Both the position numbers and the translations under genes were made by a program. The notes beneath the pieces were generated by a model, which saw nothing but the letters and a program-made list of their open reading frames with translations, had not been told where the DNA came from and ran no database searches. From Clostridia bacterium (lineage in GTDB: Bacteria; Bacillota; Clostridia; Christensenellales; Aristaeellaceae), in the NCBI GenBank assembly GCA_017470945.1, contig JAFUXH010000151.1, positions 1 through 40,640 of the forward strand: a DNA stretch of 40,640 nt, in the 5' to 3' direction. Below, in pieces: positions 8,168 to 16,602 of this stretch. Position 1 is the stretch's first letter; each line of letters begins with the position of its first letter.

Positions 8168-9214
8168 TTATGCGTTGATCAGCATGACTTTTCCGTGCAC
8201 CTGGCTGGGATCGCGGTACAGGGCGAAGGCTTCCGCGGCATCCCGGAGCGGGAACGAACGGAAAATGATGGAGGGGTCGAAGCGCAGTTCCCCGCTGGCG
8301 AAGCACTGGGCCGTTAAATCCCATTCCCGGCCCGGGAAGGGGGCCGAATAGCTCATCCAGCTGCCGGTGAGGGTGAATTCCTTGCGGTTCATATTTTCCC
8401 ATTCGGCGGGGGAAAAGGTCACGTCCGTATGGGGCGTGCCGATAAAGCACAGGCGGGCCTTGTTCCCCGCCAATTGGAAGGCCATTTTCATGGTGACGGG
8501 GCTGCCCGCCGCTTCAAAAACGGCGTCGAAGCCCCGGCCGTTGGTCAGCGCCTTGGCCTGCTCCATGAAATCCTTGTTTCGGGTGTTGATGGTTTCATGG
8601 GCGCCCATGCGGCGGGCCAGGGCCAGGCGGCTGTTGTCCAAATCAAAGGCGGTGATGCGGTGGGCCCCCAGGATGCGGGCCCATTGCAGGGTGAAGATGC
8701 CGATGGTGCCAAGCCCCAGCACCGCCACGCTGCCGCCCCCCCGGAAGCCGGCGTGCAGCAGCCCGTGCAGCGCCACGGCGGAGGGCTCGAACATGGCCGC
8801 CTGCTCATAGGGCACGGCGGGGTCGTAGGGGATGGCGTTGATTTCCGGCATCACCACGTATTCGGCGAAGCTGCCCTGCTGACGGCTGCCGATAAAGGAA
8901 TAATGCTTGCACAGGGAAAAATCGCCCCGCTGGCAATCCGCGCACTGCATGCAGGGGATCAGCGGCGCGCCGCTGACGGTGTCGCCCACCCGGACCCTGG
9001 TCACGTTTTCGCCTACCTCCACCACGTCGCCGCTGAACTCGTGGCCCAGCACGATGGGATAGAAATGCGCGCCGTGATGCAGCACCCGGGGCACGTCGCT
9101 GCCGCAGATGCCCGTGGCCCGCACACGCACCTTCACCTGGCCCTTGCCGCATACCGGCGTTTCCCAATCGGTGTAGCGAATATCCTCATTCCCAAATAAT
9201 ACGGCTGCCTTCAT
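8168..9214 (-). CDS. Zinc-dependent medium-chain dehydrogenase, GatD-like (galactitol-1-phosphate 5-dehydrogenase family)
   Basis: A 348-residue MDR alcohol dehydrogenase. Catalytic zinc ligands are Cys37 (GICGSD), His58 and Glu59 (LGHEF); structural zinc cysteines are at 88, 91, 94 and 102. The Rossmann motif is VLGLGTIG. It resembles E. coli GatD by eye in CGSDVPRVLHHGAHFYPIVL and in GSWMSYSAPFPGREWD, stretches that ordinary sorbitol dehydrogenases do not share. GatD oxidises galactitol-1-phosphate to tagatose-6-phosphate with NAD+; the substrate here could be that compound or a free alditol. The start overlaps the kinase stop in an ATGA and follows GGGAGGG. No galactitol PTS is seen, so any polyol phosphate would have to come from the FGGY kinase. 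Confidence 0.85.
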   Translation of the reverse strand: MKAAVLFGNEDIRYTDWETPVCGKGQVKVRVRATGICGSDVPRVLHHGAHFYPIVLGHEFSGDVVEVGENVTRVRVGDTVSGAPLIPCMQCADCQRGDFSLCKHYSFIGSRQQGSFAEYVVMPEINAIPYDPAVPYEQAAMFEPSAVALHGLLHAGFRGGGSVAVLGLGTIGIFTLQWARILGAHRITAFDLDNSRLALARRMGAHETINTRNKDFMEQAKALTNGRGFDAVFEAAGSPVTMKMAFQLAGNKARLCFIGTPHTDVTFSPAEWENMNRKEFTLTGSWMSYSAPFPGREWDLTAQCFASGELRFDPSIIFRSFPLRDAAEAFALYRDPSQVHGKVMLINA

Positions 9215-10692
9215 GCTTCATCCCTCCCCGCCATCATGGGTGCCAGGCGCGCATACAGCGCCCGGTACTTCTGATAGCCCGTTTCATAGATCGCCTGATT
9301 TTCTGCTTGCGGCGCGTGCTGCCGTTGCACGTGCACCGTGCGCCGGACCGCGTCCTCAAAATCCTTGTAAATGCCGGCGGCCACCCCGGCCAGGATCGCC
9401 GCGCCCAGGCCCGTGGCGGTGTCGCTGGAGGGGACGTCGATGGGCTTGCCCGTCACGTCGCTTTTGATCTGGGTCCAGATCAGGCTGTTGGCGCTGCCGC
9501 CCATGGCGCGCATAACGTTCACCTGCCCGCCGGCTTCCGCGGCGGCTTCAATGTTGTGGCGCAGGGCGTAGGCCGTTCCCTCCATTACCGCGCGGATCAT
9601 GTGCGCCCGGGTGTGGGCGTAGGTCAGGCCGAAAAATACGCCTTTGGCGTCGGGGTCCCACAAGGGGCTGCGCTCCCCCGCCAGATAGGGCAGAAACAGC
9701 AGCCCGTCGCTGCCGGGCGGCACGGTTTCGGCCAGAGCGCTCATATCGGCAAAGGAAAGCTCCGGGCAAATCTGCTGGCGCAGCCATTTGAGGGCCCCGC
9801 CGCCGCCGGTGGTGCCCCCCTGCAGCAGCCACCGCCCCGGCGCCACGTGGTACCCCAGGATCAGCCGGGGATCGCCCACGCAATGATCGACGCACAGGCT
9901 CATGCCGCCGGATTGGCCGCCCTGCTCCTGGGTTTGGCCGGGATCGATCACGCCGACGCCCAGGGTGGCGCAGGCGGCGTCCAGCCCGCCGGCGACCACG
10001 GGGGTGCCGGGCAGGAGCCCCGTTTGCCGGGCCGCCTGCTCCGTTACGGAACCGGCGATGGCGTGGCAGGGCAGGATATCCGGGAACAGGGAGGGGCGCA
10101 CGCCTGTTTTTTCCAAAGCGGCCCGATCCCACTGCCCGGCGCGCATGCTGAAAAAGTGCAGGCCGTAGCCCTGGGAAAGATCCTGGGTCGCCTTTCCCGT
10201 CAGCCGCAGCACGATCAGGCTGTTGGATTGCAGCATCCACCGGGCATTTTCATATACCGCCGGCCAGTGCCGCTTGTACCACAGAATTTTGGGCAGCGAA
10301 TAGCCGGGCTGCAGGGGATTCATATCGACACGGAACCAATCCTCCTCCGGCATCAGGCGGCGCATATCGTCGCATTCCTGCCGGGCGCGCCGGTCGGTCC
10401 AGATGGGGGTGGGGGCCAGCACGTTCCCCTGCGCGTCCACCGCCACGGCGGACCAGCTTTGCCCGTCCACGCCCACGCAGGCGATATCCCGGGGATCGAC
10501 CGCCGCCGTCAATTGCTTCACCGCCCGGCAGGCCGCCCGCCACCAATCCTCCGGCTCCTGCTGGGCCCAGCCGGGATGGGGATAATCGGTGTCGTAGGGG
10601 ACGCTTTCGGCGGCGACCACCCGGCCGTCGGGGTCAAACACGGCGGCCTTGCAGGCGGAGGTGCCGATATCGATGCTCAAAATCCTGTTCAT
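9211..10692 (-). CDS. FGGY-family carbohydrate kinase, xylulokinase-like
   Basis: A 493-residue ATP-dependent sugar kinase with two actin-like domains. The N-terminal phosphate loop is SIDIGTSACKAAVFD, the sugar-binding region has GVDGQSWSAVAVD and IWTDRRA, and Asp238 in AGGLDAACATLG is the catalytic base; GGSANS and GLGAAILAG lie in the C-terminal domain. It is closest to xylulokinase, but the FGGY family also phosphorylates L-fuculose, ribulose, erythritol and other polyols. In this operon the product should feed the class II aldolase, so a ketohexose or hexitol is more likely than xylulose. The ATG at 10692 is chosen because it forms an ATGA overlap with the aldolase stop; a further ATGA overlap joins its stop to the dehydrogenase. 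Confidence 0.88.
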   Translation of the reverse strand: MNRILSIDIGTSACKAAVFDPDGRVVAAESVPYDTDYPHPGWAQQEPEDWWRAACRAVKQLTAAVDPRDIACVGVDGQSWSAVAVDAQGNVLAPTPIWTDRRARQECDDMRRLMPEEDWFRVDMNPLQPGYSLPKILWYKRHWPAVYENARWMLQSNSLIVLRLTGKATQDLSQGYGLHFFSMRAGQWDRAALEKTGVRPSLFPDILPCHAIAGSVTEQAARQTGLLPGTPVVAGGLDAACATLGVGVIDPGQTQEQGGQSGGMSLCVDHCVGDPRLILGYHVAPGRWLLQGGTTGGGGALKWLRQQICPELSFADMSALAETVPPGSDGLLFLPYLAGERSPLWDPDAKGVFFGLTYAHTRAHMIRAVMEGTAYALRHNIEAAAEAGGQVNVMRAMGGSANSLIWTQIKSDVTGKPIDVPSSDTATGLGAAILAGVAAGIYKDFEDAVRRTVHVQRQHAPQAENQAIYETGYQKYRALYARLAPMMAGRDEA

Positions 10693-11534
10693 GCGTCCGC
10701 CTTTCCGTCGCTGCCGCACACCTGGATCAGGTGGAGCACCCTTTCAGTGACCGCCGCGCGGCCCGCCGCCAGGTATTTCTTGGGGTCGAAGGCGTTGGGG
10801 TCGTCCTGCAGCGCCTTTCGCACCGCCTGGGTGAAAGCGATGCGCAGGTCGGTGGCGTAATTCACTTTGCAAATGCCGCGGGCGACGCATTGGCGCACGG
10901 TTTCATCCGGTACGCCGCTGGTGCCGTGCAGCACCAGGGGCGCCTCCGTGCGGCCGCAAATCTCGCTGAGCCGCGTTTCATCCAGCTTGGGCGTGGCCTT
11001 ATAAACGCCGTGGGCGGTGCCGATGGCCGGGGCGAAGCTGAAGATGCCGGTGCGGTGGATGAATTGCGCCGCCTGCTCCGGATCGGTGTACTGGATGCCG
11101 GCGGCGTGGGTATCCTCCTTGCCGCCCACGGTGCCCAATTCCGCCTCCACCGGCACGTCGCCCGCCATGTCCACCACCCGGCGGGTCAGGGCGACGTTTT
11201 CTTTAAAAGGCAGAAGGGAGCCGTCGATCATCAGGGAGGTATAGCCCGCCTGCTTGCAGCGCAGCGCCAATTCAAAGCTGTTGCCATGATCCAGGTGCAG
11301 CGCCACGGGCACGCGGGTTTTCTCCGCCAGCGCTTTGACCGCGCCGGCAAAGGCTTCCGGCGGCGCGTATTTCAGCGTGCCGGGGGTGGTTTGGATCATG
11401 ACCGGGGACCGCAGGGTTTCCGCCGCCTGCAAAACGGCCTGGATCATTTCCAGGTTTTCCACGTTGAACGCGCCGATGGCATAGCGCCCCAGGCGGGCCT
11501 GGGTCAGCATATCTCTGGATGAAACGAAGCTCAT
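10689..11534 (-). CDS. Class II ketose-bisphosphate aldolase, GatY/KbaY-like (tagatose-1,6-bisphosphate type)
   Basis: A 281-residue zinc-dependent aldolase. It keeps the GatY plan in the same register: HLDHG gives Asp82 and the zinc ligand His83, IGTAHG gives His175 and LVLHG gives His203; VEAELGTVGGKED is the family glycine loop. GatY/KbaY cleaves tagatose-1,6-bisphosphate to dihydroxyacetone phosphate and glyceraldehyde-3-phosphate, but fructose-1,6-bisphosphate or another ketose phosphate cannot be excluded. The ATG at 11534 follows GAGGAG and matches the GatY start; an upstream ATG at 11564 lies inside the GH36 gene. It comes 13 bases after GH36, and its stop overlaps the FGGY kinase start, so supply of the kinase product to this enzyme is likely. 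Confidence 0.88.
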   Translation of the reverse strand: MSFVSSRDMLTQARLGRYAIGAFNVENLEMIQAVLQAAETLRSPVMIQTTPGTLKYAPPEAFAGAVKALAEKTRVPVALHLDHGNSFELALRCKQAGYTSLMIDGSLLPFKENVALTRRVVDMAGDVPVEAELGTVGGKEDTHAAGIQYTDPEQAAQFIHRTGIFSFAPAIGTAHGVYKATPKLDETRLSEICGRTEAPLVLHGTSGVPDETVRQCVARGICKVNYATDLRIAFTQAVRKALQDDPNAFDPKKYLAAGRAAVTERVLHLIQVCGSDGKADA

Positions 11535-11547
11535 GCGTTTTTCTCCT

Positions 11548-13638
11548 CTATTTGGTTGATTCATCCCGCCCGGTTTTGGCCAGGTGGATGGCGACGGCCT
11601 CGAAATTGGCCTGGGGGATCACGGTCAGACAGTTCTCCTGCAGGGAAACGGGGTCGTTTTCGCTGCACAGAACGCCTGCGATGCCGAGCCTCGCGGGAAC
11701 GGGCAGCGAAATGCGGGGCGGCAGCGGGCCGCCGAAAGTGTGAATAACGACCAGCGCTTCGCCGCCATCGACGGCGCGAACCACCGCCTGCCAGCCCTCG
11801 GGGTGCAGCCATCTGGGGCTGACCGAGCCGTAAAAGCGGCTGACGCCATCCCGGATGATGAGACCCACGCGGCGGTAGAAGGCGATGCCCTCCTCCACCT
11901 TGCGCCACTGCGCTTCCGACAGGGAAAAAATATCGCCGGACAGGCACATAACGCCAAGCAGCGTGTTGACGAGGGAATAGTTGATGCGCCTGAGATCATC
12001 CTTTTGCCGCAGCACGGCCCAGATTTGGGATTGCCCGGCCAGGATCATGCGCTGGAGCGCCGCCGCGATGATGGGGATGTGGGCGCACTCGTGGGCGTCG
12101 GAGAAGGAGGCCATATCGCTCAGCGCCATCATGGAGGGCTCCAGACGGTGGCCGCCGGAGGAGCAATTTTCAATGACCAGATCGGGGATCTCCTGCCGGA
12201 GCATGCGGAAGAACCGCTGGGCCCCCAGCATGTTTTGCCTTAGGCCCTCGCCCAGGCTTTCACAGCCGTCGCAGCCCACGCCGATGGTGTCGTTGTAATC
12301 GATCTTGACGTAGCCGAAATGACACTTTTTCAAAAGCCCCGCCACCCGTTGGCGCAGGTAGGCCTGGTTTTCCTCCGTGCGCAGATCCAGGAACCGGCGG
12401 TTGTCGGTGTCGATGACGACGCCGTTGCGGTGCAGCAGGCGATCCTCCTGCCGGAAAATATCCGCCTGGCGGGCGCAGGTTTCCGGCTCGAACCACAGGC
12501 CCGGGATCATGCCGGCGTCCCGGATGCGCTGGGCGGTATATGCAAGGCCCCGGGGGAAGAGGCCCCGCTCGTCGGGCAGCCAATCCCCGCCGCAGGCGCT
12601 CCAATCCCGGTCCGACGCGCCGTACCACCCGGCGTCGATCACCAGGTAATCCACGCCGCGGCCCTGCAGGGCCTGGGCGATGCGCATCAGGTTATCGTGG
12701 GAGGGCTTGCCCCAGGTGGTGCAGTATTCATTGAAGAGCACGGGCAGCGGGCGATCCTTGCCAACCCAATTTTCCCGCTGCACGGTCAACAGCATTTGGC
12801 TGGCCTCGTCCACCCCGCCCCGGGCGACGGTGAGATATGCCGGAGGCGAAAGGAAGGAGGCGCCGTTTGGCAATTCCTTGGCCCAGTGGCCGTATTCCGC
12901 GTCGGCCAGGCCGCCCGTCAGGCTCAGGCCGCCGTCCCGCCGCCTGAATTCCATCTGCCAGGAGGAGGGAATGGCCAATTGCGCCGCCCAGGTGACGCCC
13001 CGGCGGGTATCCTCCACCGCCGCGAAGGGGAAATACCCCCGCACCGGCATGGAGCCCAGCTGACCGAATTTTTCCACCCGAACGCCCACGGGGATCCACG
13101 CGGGCTCCAGGTTCAATTCCTCCGCCCCCTGGCTCAGCAGGCGGCCCTCCTCGCTCCAGGCGCTTTTCACCCGGTGCAGCGTCAGGCCCCCGGGGGCGTC
13201 GTCAGGCGCGAAGGGCGTCAGCATGCCGATGCTGAAGCTGGACAGCATGTCCAGCGTCACCGGCCGGCCGGTTTCGTTGATCACCTCGGCGTCCAGGATC
13301 ACCGCCTGCAAGCCGGCGTGCCACCGCAGCCGATGGCGCACCCGGATGCCCCGCTGATCCCGCAATTCCGTCAGGATCGCATCGCCCTCCCGGCGCTGAT
13401 CCGACAGGCGCAGGCCGTTGGTCGACGGGGTGTCGGCCAGGGTGGCGCCGTTGGCGAAGCCGTGGGGCAGGGCGTCGCCCCGCAGGTGCAATTGCACCAG
13501 GCTTTCCACGGCGCATTTCTTTTCTGCAAGGTCCGCTTCCATGTCGGCCGGGATCAGCGTCAGCCCGGTGTGGCCCGCCTCATCCTGCCGGAACAGGACG
13601 GCGAACTCGCCCAGGATAAAACGGCTCAGGGTGTTCAT
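11548..13638 (-). CDS. Glycoside hydrolase family 36, probable alpha-galactosidase
   Basis: A 696-residue cytoplasmic enzyme with an N-terminal beta-supersandwich (about 1-290), a TIM barrel (about 300-600) and a C-terminal beta domain. The GH36 marks are DYLVIDAGWYG, the nucleophile Asp447 in YVKIDYND, and the ENCSSGG...SFSDAHE region with Asp514 as likely acid/base. It would remove alpha-galactose from raffinose-type, galactomannan or other oligosaccharides; GH36 also contains N-acetylgalactosaminidases. The start at 13638 is chosen because it forms an ATGA overlap with the LacI stop and the family N-terminus follows; the upstream open frame is antisense-like. As the only glycosidase of the LacI-to-FucU operon it suggests that galactose may be the sugar this operon processes. 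Confidence 0.85.
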   Translation of the reverse strand: MNTLSRFILGEFAVLFRQDEAGHTGLTLIPADMEADLAEKKCAVESLVQLHLRGDALPHGFANGATLADTPSTNGLRLSDQRREGDAILTELRDQRGIRVRHRLRWHAGLQAVILDAEVINETGRPVTLDMLSSFSIGMLTPFAPDDAPGGLTLHRVKSAWSEEGRLLSQGAEELNLEPAWIPVGVRVEKFGQLGSMPVRGYFPFAAVEDTRRGVTWAAQLAIPSSWQMEFRRRDGGLSLTGGLADAEYGHWAKELPNGASFLSPPAYLTVARGGVDEASQMLLTVQRENWVGKDRPLPVLFNEYCTTWGKPSHDNLMRIAQALQGRGVDYLVIDAGWYGASDRDWSACGGDWLPDERGLFPRGLAYTAQRIRDAGMIPGLWFEPETCARQADIFRQEDRLLHRNGVVIDTDNRRFLDLRTEENQAYLRQRVAGLLKKCHFGYVKIDYNDTIGVGCDGCESLGEGLRQNMLGAQRFFRMLRQEIPDLVIENCSSGGHRLEPSMMALSDMASFSDAHECAHIPIIAAALQRMILAGQSQIWAVLRQKDDLRRINYSLVNTLLGVMCLSGDIFSLSEAQWRKVEEGIAFYRRVGLIIRDGVSRFYGSVSPRWLHPEGWQAVVRAVDGGEALVVIHTFGGPLPPRISLPVPARLGIAGVLCSENDPVSLQENCLTVIPQANFEAVAIHLAKTGRDESTK

Positions 13639-14672
13639 GCGAATTCCTTCCCGGCCTCGGCCTGCTTGGGGGGATGCACGGATGTGCCCCGGGTCAATTG
13701 CGTGTTCAGGATCACCGTTCGGTGGGACAGGCGGTTTTCCTCGTTCAGCAGCGCCAGGATCAAATTGGCGCACTCCTGGCCGATGCTGTGCTGGGGCTGA
13801 TGGATCAGCGTCAGATGGGGGAAAATATTGCCGAACATTTCCAATTTATCAAAGCCGATCACCGACAGATCCTCCGGCACCCGGATGCCCATATTTTGCA
13901 GGGCCAGCATGCCGCCGATGGTCATTTCGAAATTGGTGATGAACAGGGCGGTGGGGGGATCCGGCTGCTGCATCAATTGCTGTACCGCCTGATAGCCGCC
14001 GTTCATGGTGTAATTGGCGTAGCGGATATCCTCCTGGGAGGGGGTGATGCCCACCGCCCGCAGGGAATTCAAGTAGCCCTGCAGCCGGCAGTTGGTGGTA
14101 TACAGGTCGGGTTCGCCCAGGATCAGGCCGATGTGGCGGTGCCCGGCGTTCAGCAATTCCTGGATGGCCTTTTCGGATGCCCGCACGTTGTCGATCACCA
14201 CGGCGCTCACCTGCCCATCCAGGGCGGGGATCAGCCGGTCCACCAATACCACGGGGATGCCGGCGGCCATGGCGGATTTCAGGTGGGTGCCCGTGGCGTC
14301 GGTGGGCATGTTGATCAGCCCGTCCACCTGGCGGTTCAGCAGAAAATTGACCGCTTCCTTTTCCCGCTTCGGGTCGCTGCGGCAGTCGGACACGATGACG
14401 GCGTAATTCCGCCGGCGCAGCAGATCCTCCATGGCGGAAATGATGGAGGTGATGAATGCGTTGCTCAATTCCGGGATCACCACGCCGATCACGTGGGAGC
14501 GCCGGGTTTTCAGGCTGCGGGCCACCTCGTTGGGAACGAAGTGAAGCTGCTTCACCGCGTTTTCGATCAAAATGCGGTTCTTCTCCCGCACGGTACCGCC
14601 GTTAAAATATTTGGATATGGTGGCCAGCCCCAGCCCTGTGATTTGCGATAGATCCTTCATCGTTGGCGCCAT
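13635..14672 (-). CDS. LacI-family transcriptional regulator
   Basis: A 345-residue DNA-binding repressor. Residues about 4-50 form the LacI helix-turn-helix and hinge (TMKDLSQITGLGLATISKYFNG, then VPNEVARSLKTRRSHVIGVV), and residues about 60-340 the periplasmic-binding-protein-like sensor domain with HRHIGLILG and the FDKLEMFG segment. The hinge lacks the usual A-A-R-x-L (here VARSL). The ATG at 14672 follows AGGAGGG. First gene of the operon running to fucU, with its own promoter upstream and an ATGA overlap with GH36, so it probably controls this operon in response to a sugar or sugar phosphate. Whether it also binds the GAAACGTTTC sites at GH4 and GH3 is open, since no such site lies before this gene. 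Confidence 0.92.
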   Translation of the reverse strand: MAPTMKDLSQITGLGLATISKYFNGGTVREKNRILIENAVKQLHFVPNEVARSLKTRRSHVIGVVIPELSNAFITSIISAMEDLLRRRNYAVIVSDCRSDPKREKEAVNFLLNRQVDGLINMPTDATGTHLKSAMAAGIPVVLVDRLIPALDGQVSAVVIDNVRASEKAIQELLNAGHRHIGLILGEPDLYTTNCRLQGYLNSLRAVGITPSQEDIRYANYTMNGGYQAVQQLMQQPDPPTALFITNFEMTIGGMLALQNMGIRVPEDLSVIGFDKLEMFGNIFPHLTLIHQPQHSIGQECANLILALLNEENRLSHRTVILNTQLTRGTSVHPPKQAEAGKEFA

Positions 14673-14696
14673 ATGTATCCCTCCTGCCAAGAATCC

Positions 14697-14737
14697 ATTG
14701 TAACAGTTCCTGACCGGAAAAACAATCATTTTTCAGG
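14697..14737 (-). promoter_or_regulatory. Promoter with overlapping inverted repeat ahead of the LacI-led operon
   Basis: On the minus strand: TTGTTT (14725-14720), 17 bases and TACAAT (14702-14697), 25 bases before the LacI ATG. A 24-bp imperfect inverted repeat (14714-14737, arms CCTGAAAAAT and GTTTTTCCGG) covers the -35 box. It is a candidate operator for autorepression. Confidence 0.6.
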
Positions 14738-14772
14738 CTGGACAGGGAAAAAAAGGAGATTTTGGGGGGAAT

Positions 14773-15594
14773 TTACACCGTATTCGGGCTGGGGGCGATT
14801 TCCGTTTCCAGGGGATCGGTGTATTCCCTGCCCTCGGCGTGAATGAAGCCCCACACCCTTTGATCCTTTTCCGGGCGGATGAAATTGCGGCCGATATCCG
14901 TCATGCGGTCAACGTCCATGAGCAGGAGCAGGTTGTTCCCGCCCTTGCAGGGGTCCCGGCGGTTGATGTGGTCCTCCGTCACGCCCATCAAATACAGGCC
15001 GTTCCGGATCTTGACGTAGACCGCCGGCTCCTCGTAAATGGGGTCGTCGATCAGCGGGGTTTCGTCCCCGTCAGGGCGGCGCAGCGCCTGGGCCCGGCAG
15101 AAATGATCCAGGTAGATGTGCACGTTCACGAAGCCGTTGTAATAGGTCCAGGCGATTTTTCTGCCCGTCAGTTCGCAGGTGAAGCAATGCCGCCGCCAGG
15201 GGAGGGGCTTGCCATCCCGCCGTACGGCGCCGAAATCATAGGTGGTTTTGGCCAATTGGGGGCGGGCGGGATACGCGCCGAACACCGTGCGCACCCGGGT
15301 CACTAGGTCGTTTTCCTCATCCACGATCAGCGTCACGCAGGCGTATTTGCCGGGACAGGGCTCCTCGTAGGCGATCAGCCGCACGGTATCCCGCATGGTC
15401 AGGCTGCCGTAACGCAGCCACAGGGGGCGCTGCTGATCATCCATGCGCAGGGCGTCCTGGCCGGTGGAGAAGGTATACAATTCCTCCTCGCCGCTGTCGT
15501 AAACGATGTGCAGGGCGGCGCCCGCCAGGCGATGATCCAGGGATTGAATGAACCGTTCGTTTCCGGTGAAATGGATGCCGTGTGCGGCGGGCAT
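14773..15594 (-). CDS. MoaF-like protein (molybdenum cofactor biosynthesis F family), paralogue 1
   Basis: A 273-residue cytoplasmic protein of the MoaF-like family; the name is historical and the function unknown. Two beta-rich halves are visible. The C-terminal half carries the block shared by all three copies in this window: YEEPAVYVKIRNGLYLMGV, then GGNNLLLLMDVDRMTDIGR; the middle has KIAWTYYNGFVNVHIYLDHF. I recall the family as calycin-like, the fold of phenolic acid decarboxylases, so binding of a small hydrophobic or aromatic ligand is a guess. The ATG at 15594 follows AGGGAGGGATC, a binding site also found before the other two copies. Last gene of the GH4-led operon, 19 bases after the NTF2-like gene. 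No molybdopterin gene is nearby. Confidence 0.7.
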   Translation of the reverse strand: MPAAHGIHFTGNERFIQSLDHRLAGAALHIVYDSGEEELYTFSTGQDALRMDDQQRPLWLRYGSLTMRDTVRLIAYEEPCPGKYACVTLIVDEENDLVTRVRTVFGAYPARPQLAKTTYDFGAVRRDGKPLPWRRHCFTCELTGRKIAWTYYNGFVNVHIYLDHFCRAQALRRPDGDETPLIDDPIYEEPAVYVKIRNGLYLMGVTEDHINRRDPCKGGNNLLLLMDVDRMTDIGRNFIRPEKDQRVWGFIHAEGREYTDPLETEIAPSPNTV

Positions 15595-15613
15595 GGCCGA
15601 TCCCTCCCTGCTT

Positions 15614-16576
15614 TCAGCGGATTTCTTCCACAAAATTCACCTGCTGCGCCTGCTCCCAGGTCAGGGGCAGCTGATCCCAGTCGATGGTGCCCTCCAACCC
15701 GGCGTAATCGCTGATGCGGATGGAGCACAGCAGCCCGTCCTCCCCCCGCTCGTAGGCGGCGATGCCAGACATGGCGATGCGGTTCCTCTCCTCCCGGCCG
15801 GCCCGGGAAACCACGTGCACCCATTCGATCACGCAGGTGCGGCCGTCGTCGATCAGCGTTTCATACCGCATGGCTACGCAGCGTGGGATGTACTGGGCCA
15901 TGCGCCGGTATTTTTCATACACGTCCGCCCGGGTCAGCGCCGGTTCCCGGCCGGGCTCCAAGGGCTCGTAGCCGCCGAACACGCAATTGTCCGCCATGCA
16001 GGCCATGATGCGGTCCACGTCGGCGGCGGGCAGGTGGTGCAGCCCCTCGTAATATTCCCGCACCGCGCCGGTCAGCAGCCCCCCTTCGCCCTTCTCCAGA
16101 TGGGTAGAGGGAAACAGCGGGGCCCGGTACGCCTGCAGGCCGGGGATGAAGGAGCAGTGGGTGTACAGGCGCACCTCGTCCAGCAAGCCCCCGCCCCGCA
16201 GATCGGCCACCACGAAAAACGGCACCTGCCGAATGCCCTCCGCGCTTGTAAAATCCACCTGCAGCTCGGTCACGGAGCGGCCGTTGGCCCGGGTTTGGAT
16301 CACGGGGATGACGGCGGCCCGCTCCGCCTGGAAGCGGGGCAGCCATTCCCGGATGAAGCGGCGCACGCCCTGCAGCCCCTCGTAGCGCCGGAAGGGCGTG
16401 TCGACGACGCTTGGCGCGTGCCCGAATTGCTTTTCCTCCCGGAACAAGGCGCAGGCCCCTTCTTCATCCCCGGCGCAGGCGGCTCGGATCAGCCGCAGTT
16501 CGGCGTAGCTTTCATCGATCGGATGCGCGCTGCCGCGGTACAGCTCGGCCAGCACGCTTCTTTGAATGTACTTCAT
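15614..16576 (-). CDS. Tandem NTF2-like/SnoaL-like domain protein
   Basis: A 320-residue cytoplasmic protein that looks like two cone-shaped NTF2-like domains in tandem: the first around residues 20-150 (LIRAACAGDEEGACALF, then VDFTSAEGIRQVPFFVVADL), the second around 170-310 (LPAADVDRIMACMADNCVFGG, then MRYETLIDDGRTCVIEWVH). Such domains bind or transform small hydrophobic molecules (polyketides, aromatics, steroids), and many are not enzymes. No catalytic residue can be assigned. The ATG at 16576 follows GGAAGGAAG. It lies 26 bases after GH51 and 19 bases before a MoaF-like gene, so a role on a non-sugar substituent of the imported oligosaccharide is possible. Confidence 0.6.
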   Translation of the reverse strand: MKYIQRSVLAELYRGSAHPIDESYAELRLIRAACAGDEEGACALFREEKQFGHAPSVVDTPFRRYEGLQGVRRFIREWLPRFQAERAAVIPVIQTRANGRSVTELQVDFTSAEGIRQVPFFVVADLRGGGLLDEVRLYTHCSFIPGLQAYRAPLFPSTHLEKGEGGLLTGAVREYYEGLHHLPAADVDRIMACMADNCVFGGYEPLEPGREPALTRADVYEKYRRMAQYIPRCVAMRYETLIDDGRTCVIEWVHVVSRAGREERNRIAMSGIAAYERGEDGLLCSIRISDYAGLEGTIDWDQLPLTWEQAQQVNFVEEIR

Positions 16577-16602
16577 CGTTGCTTCCTTCCGCCGGGGCGC
16601 GG

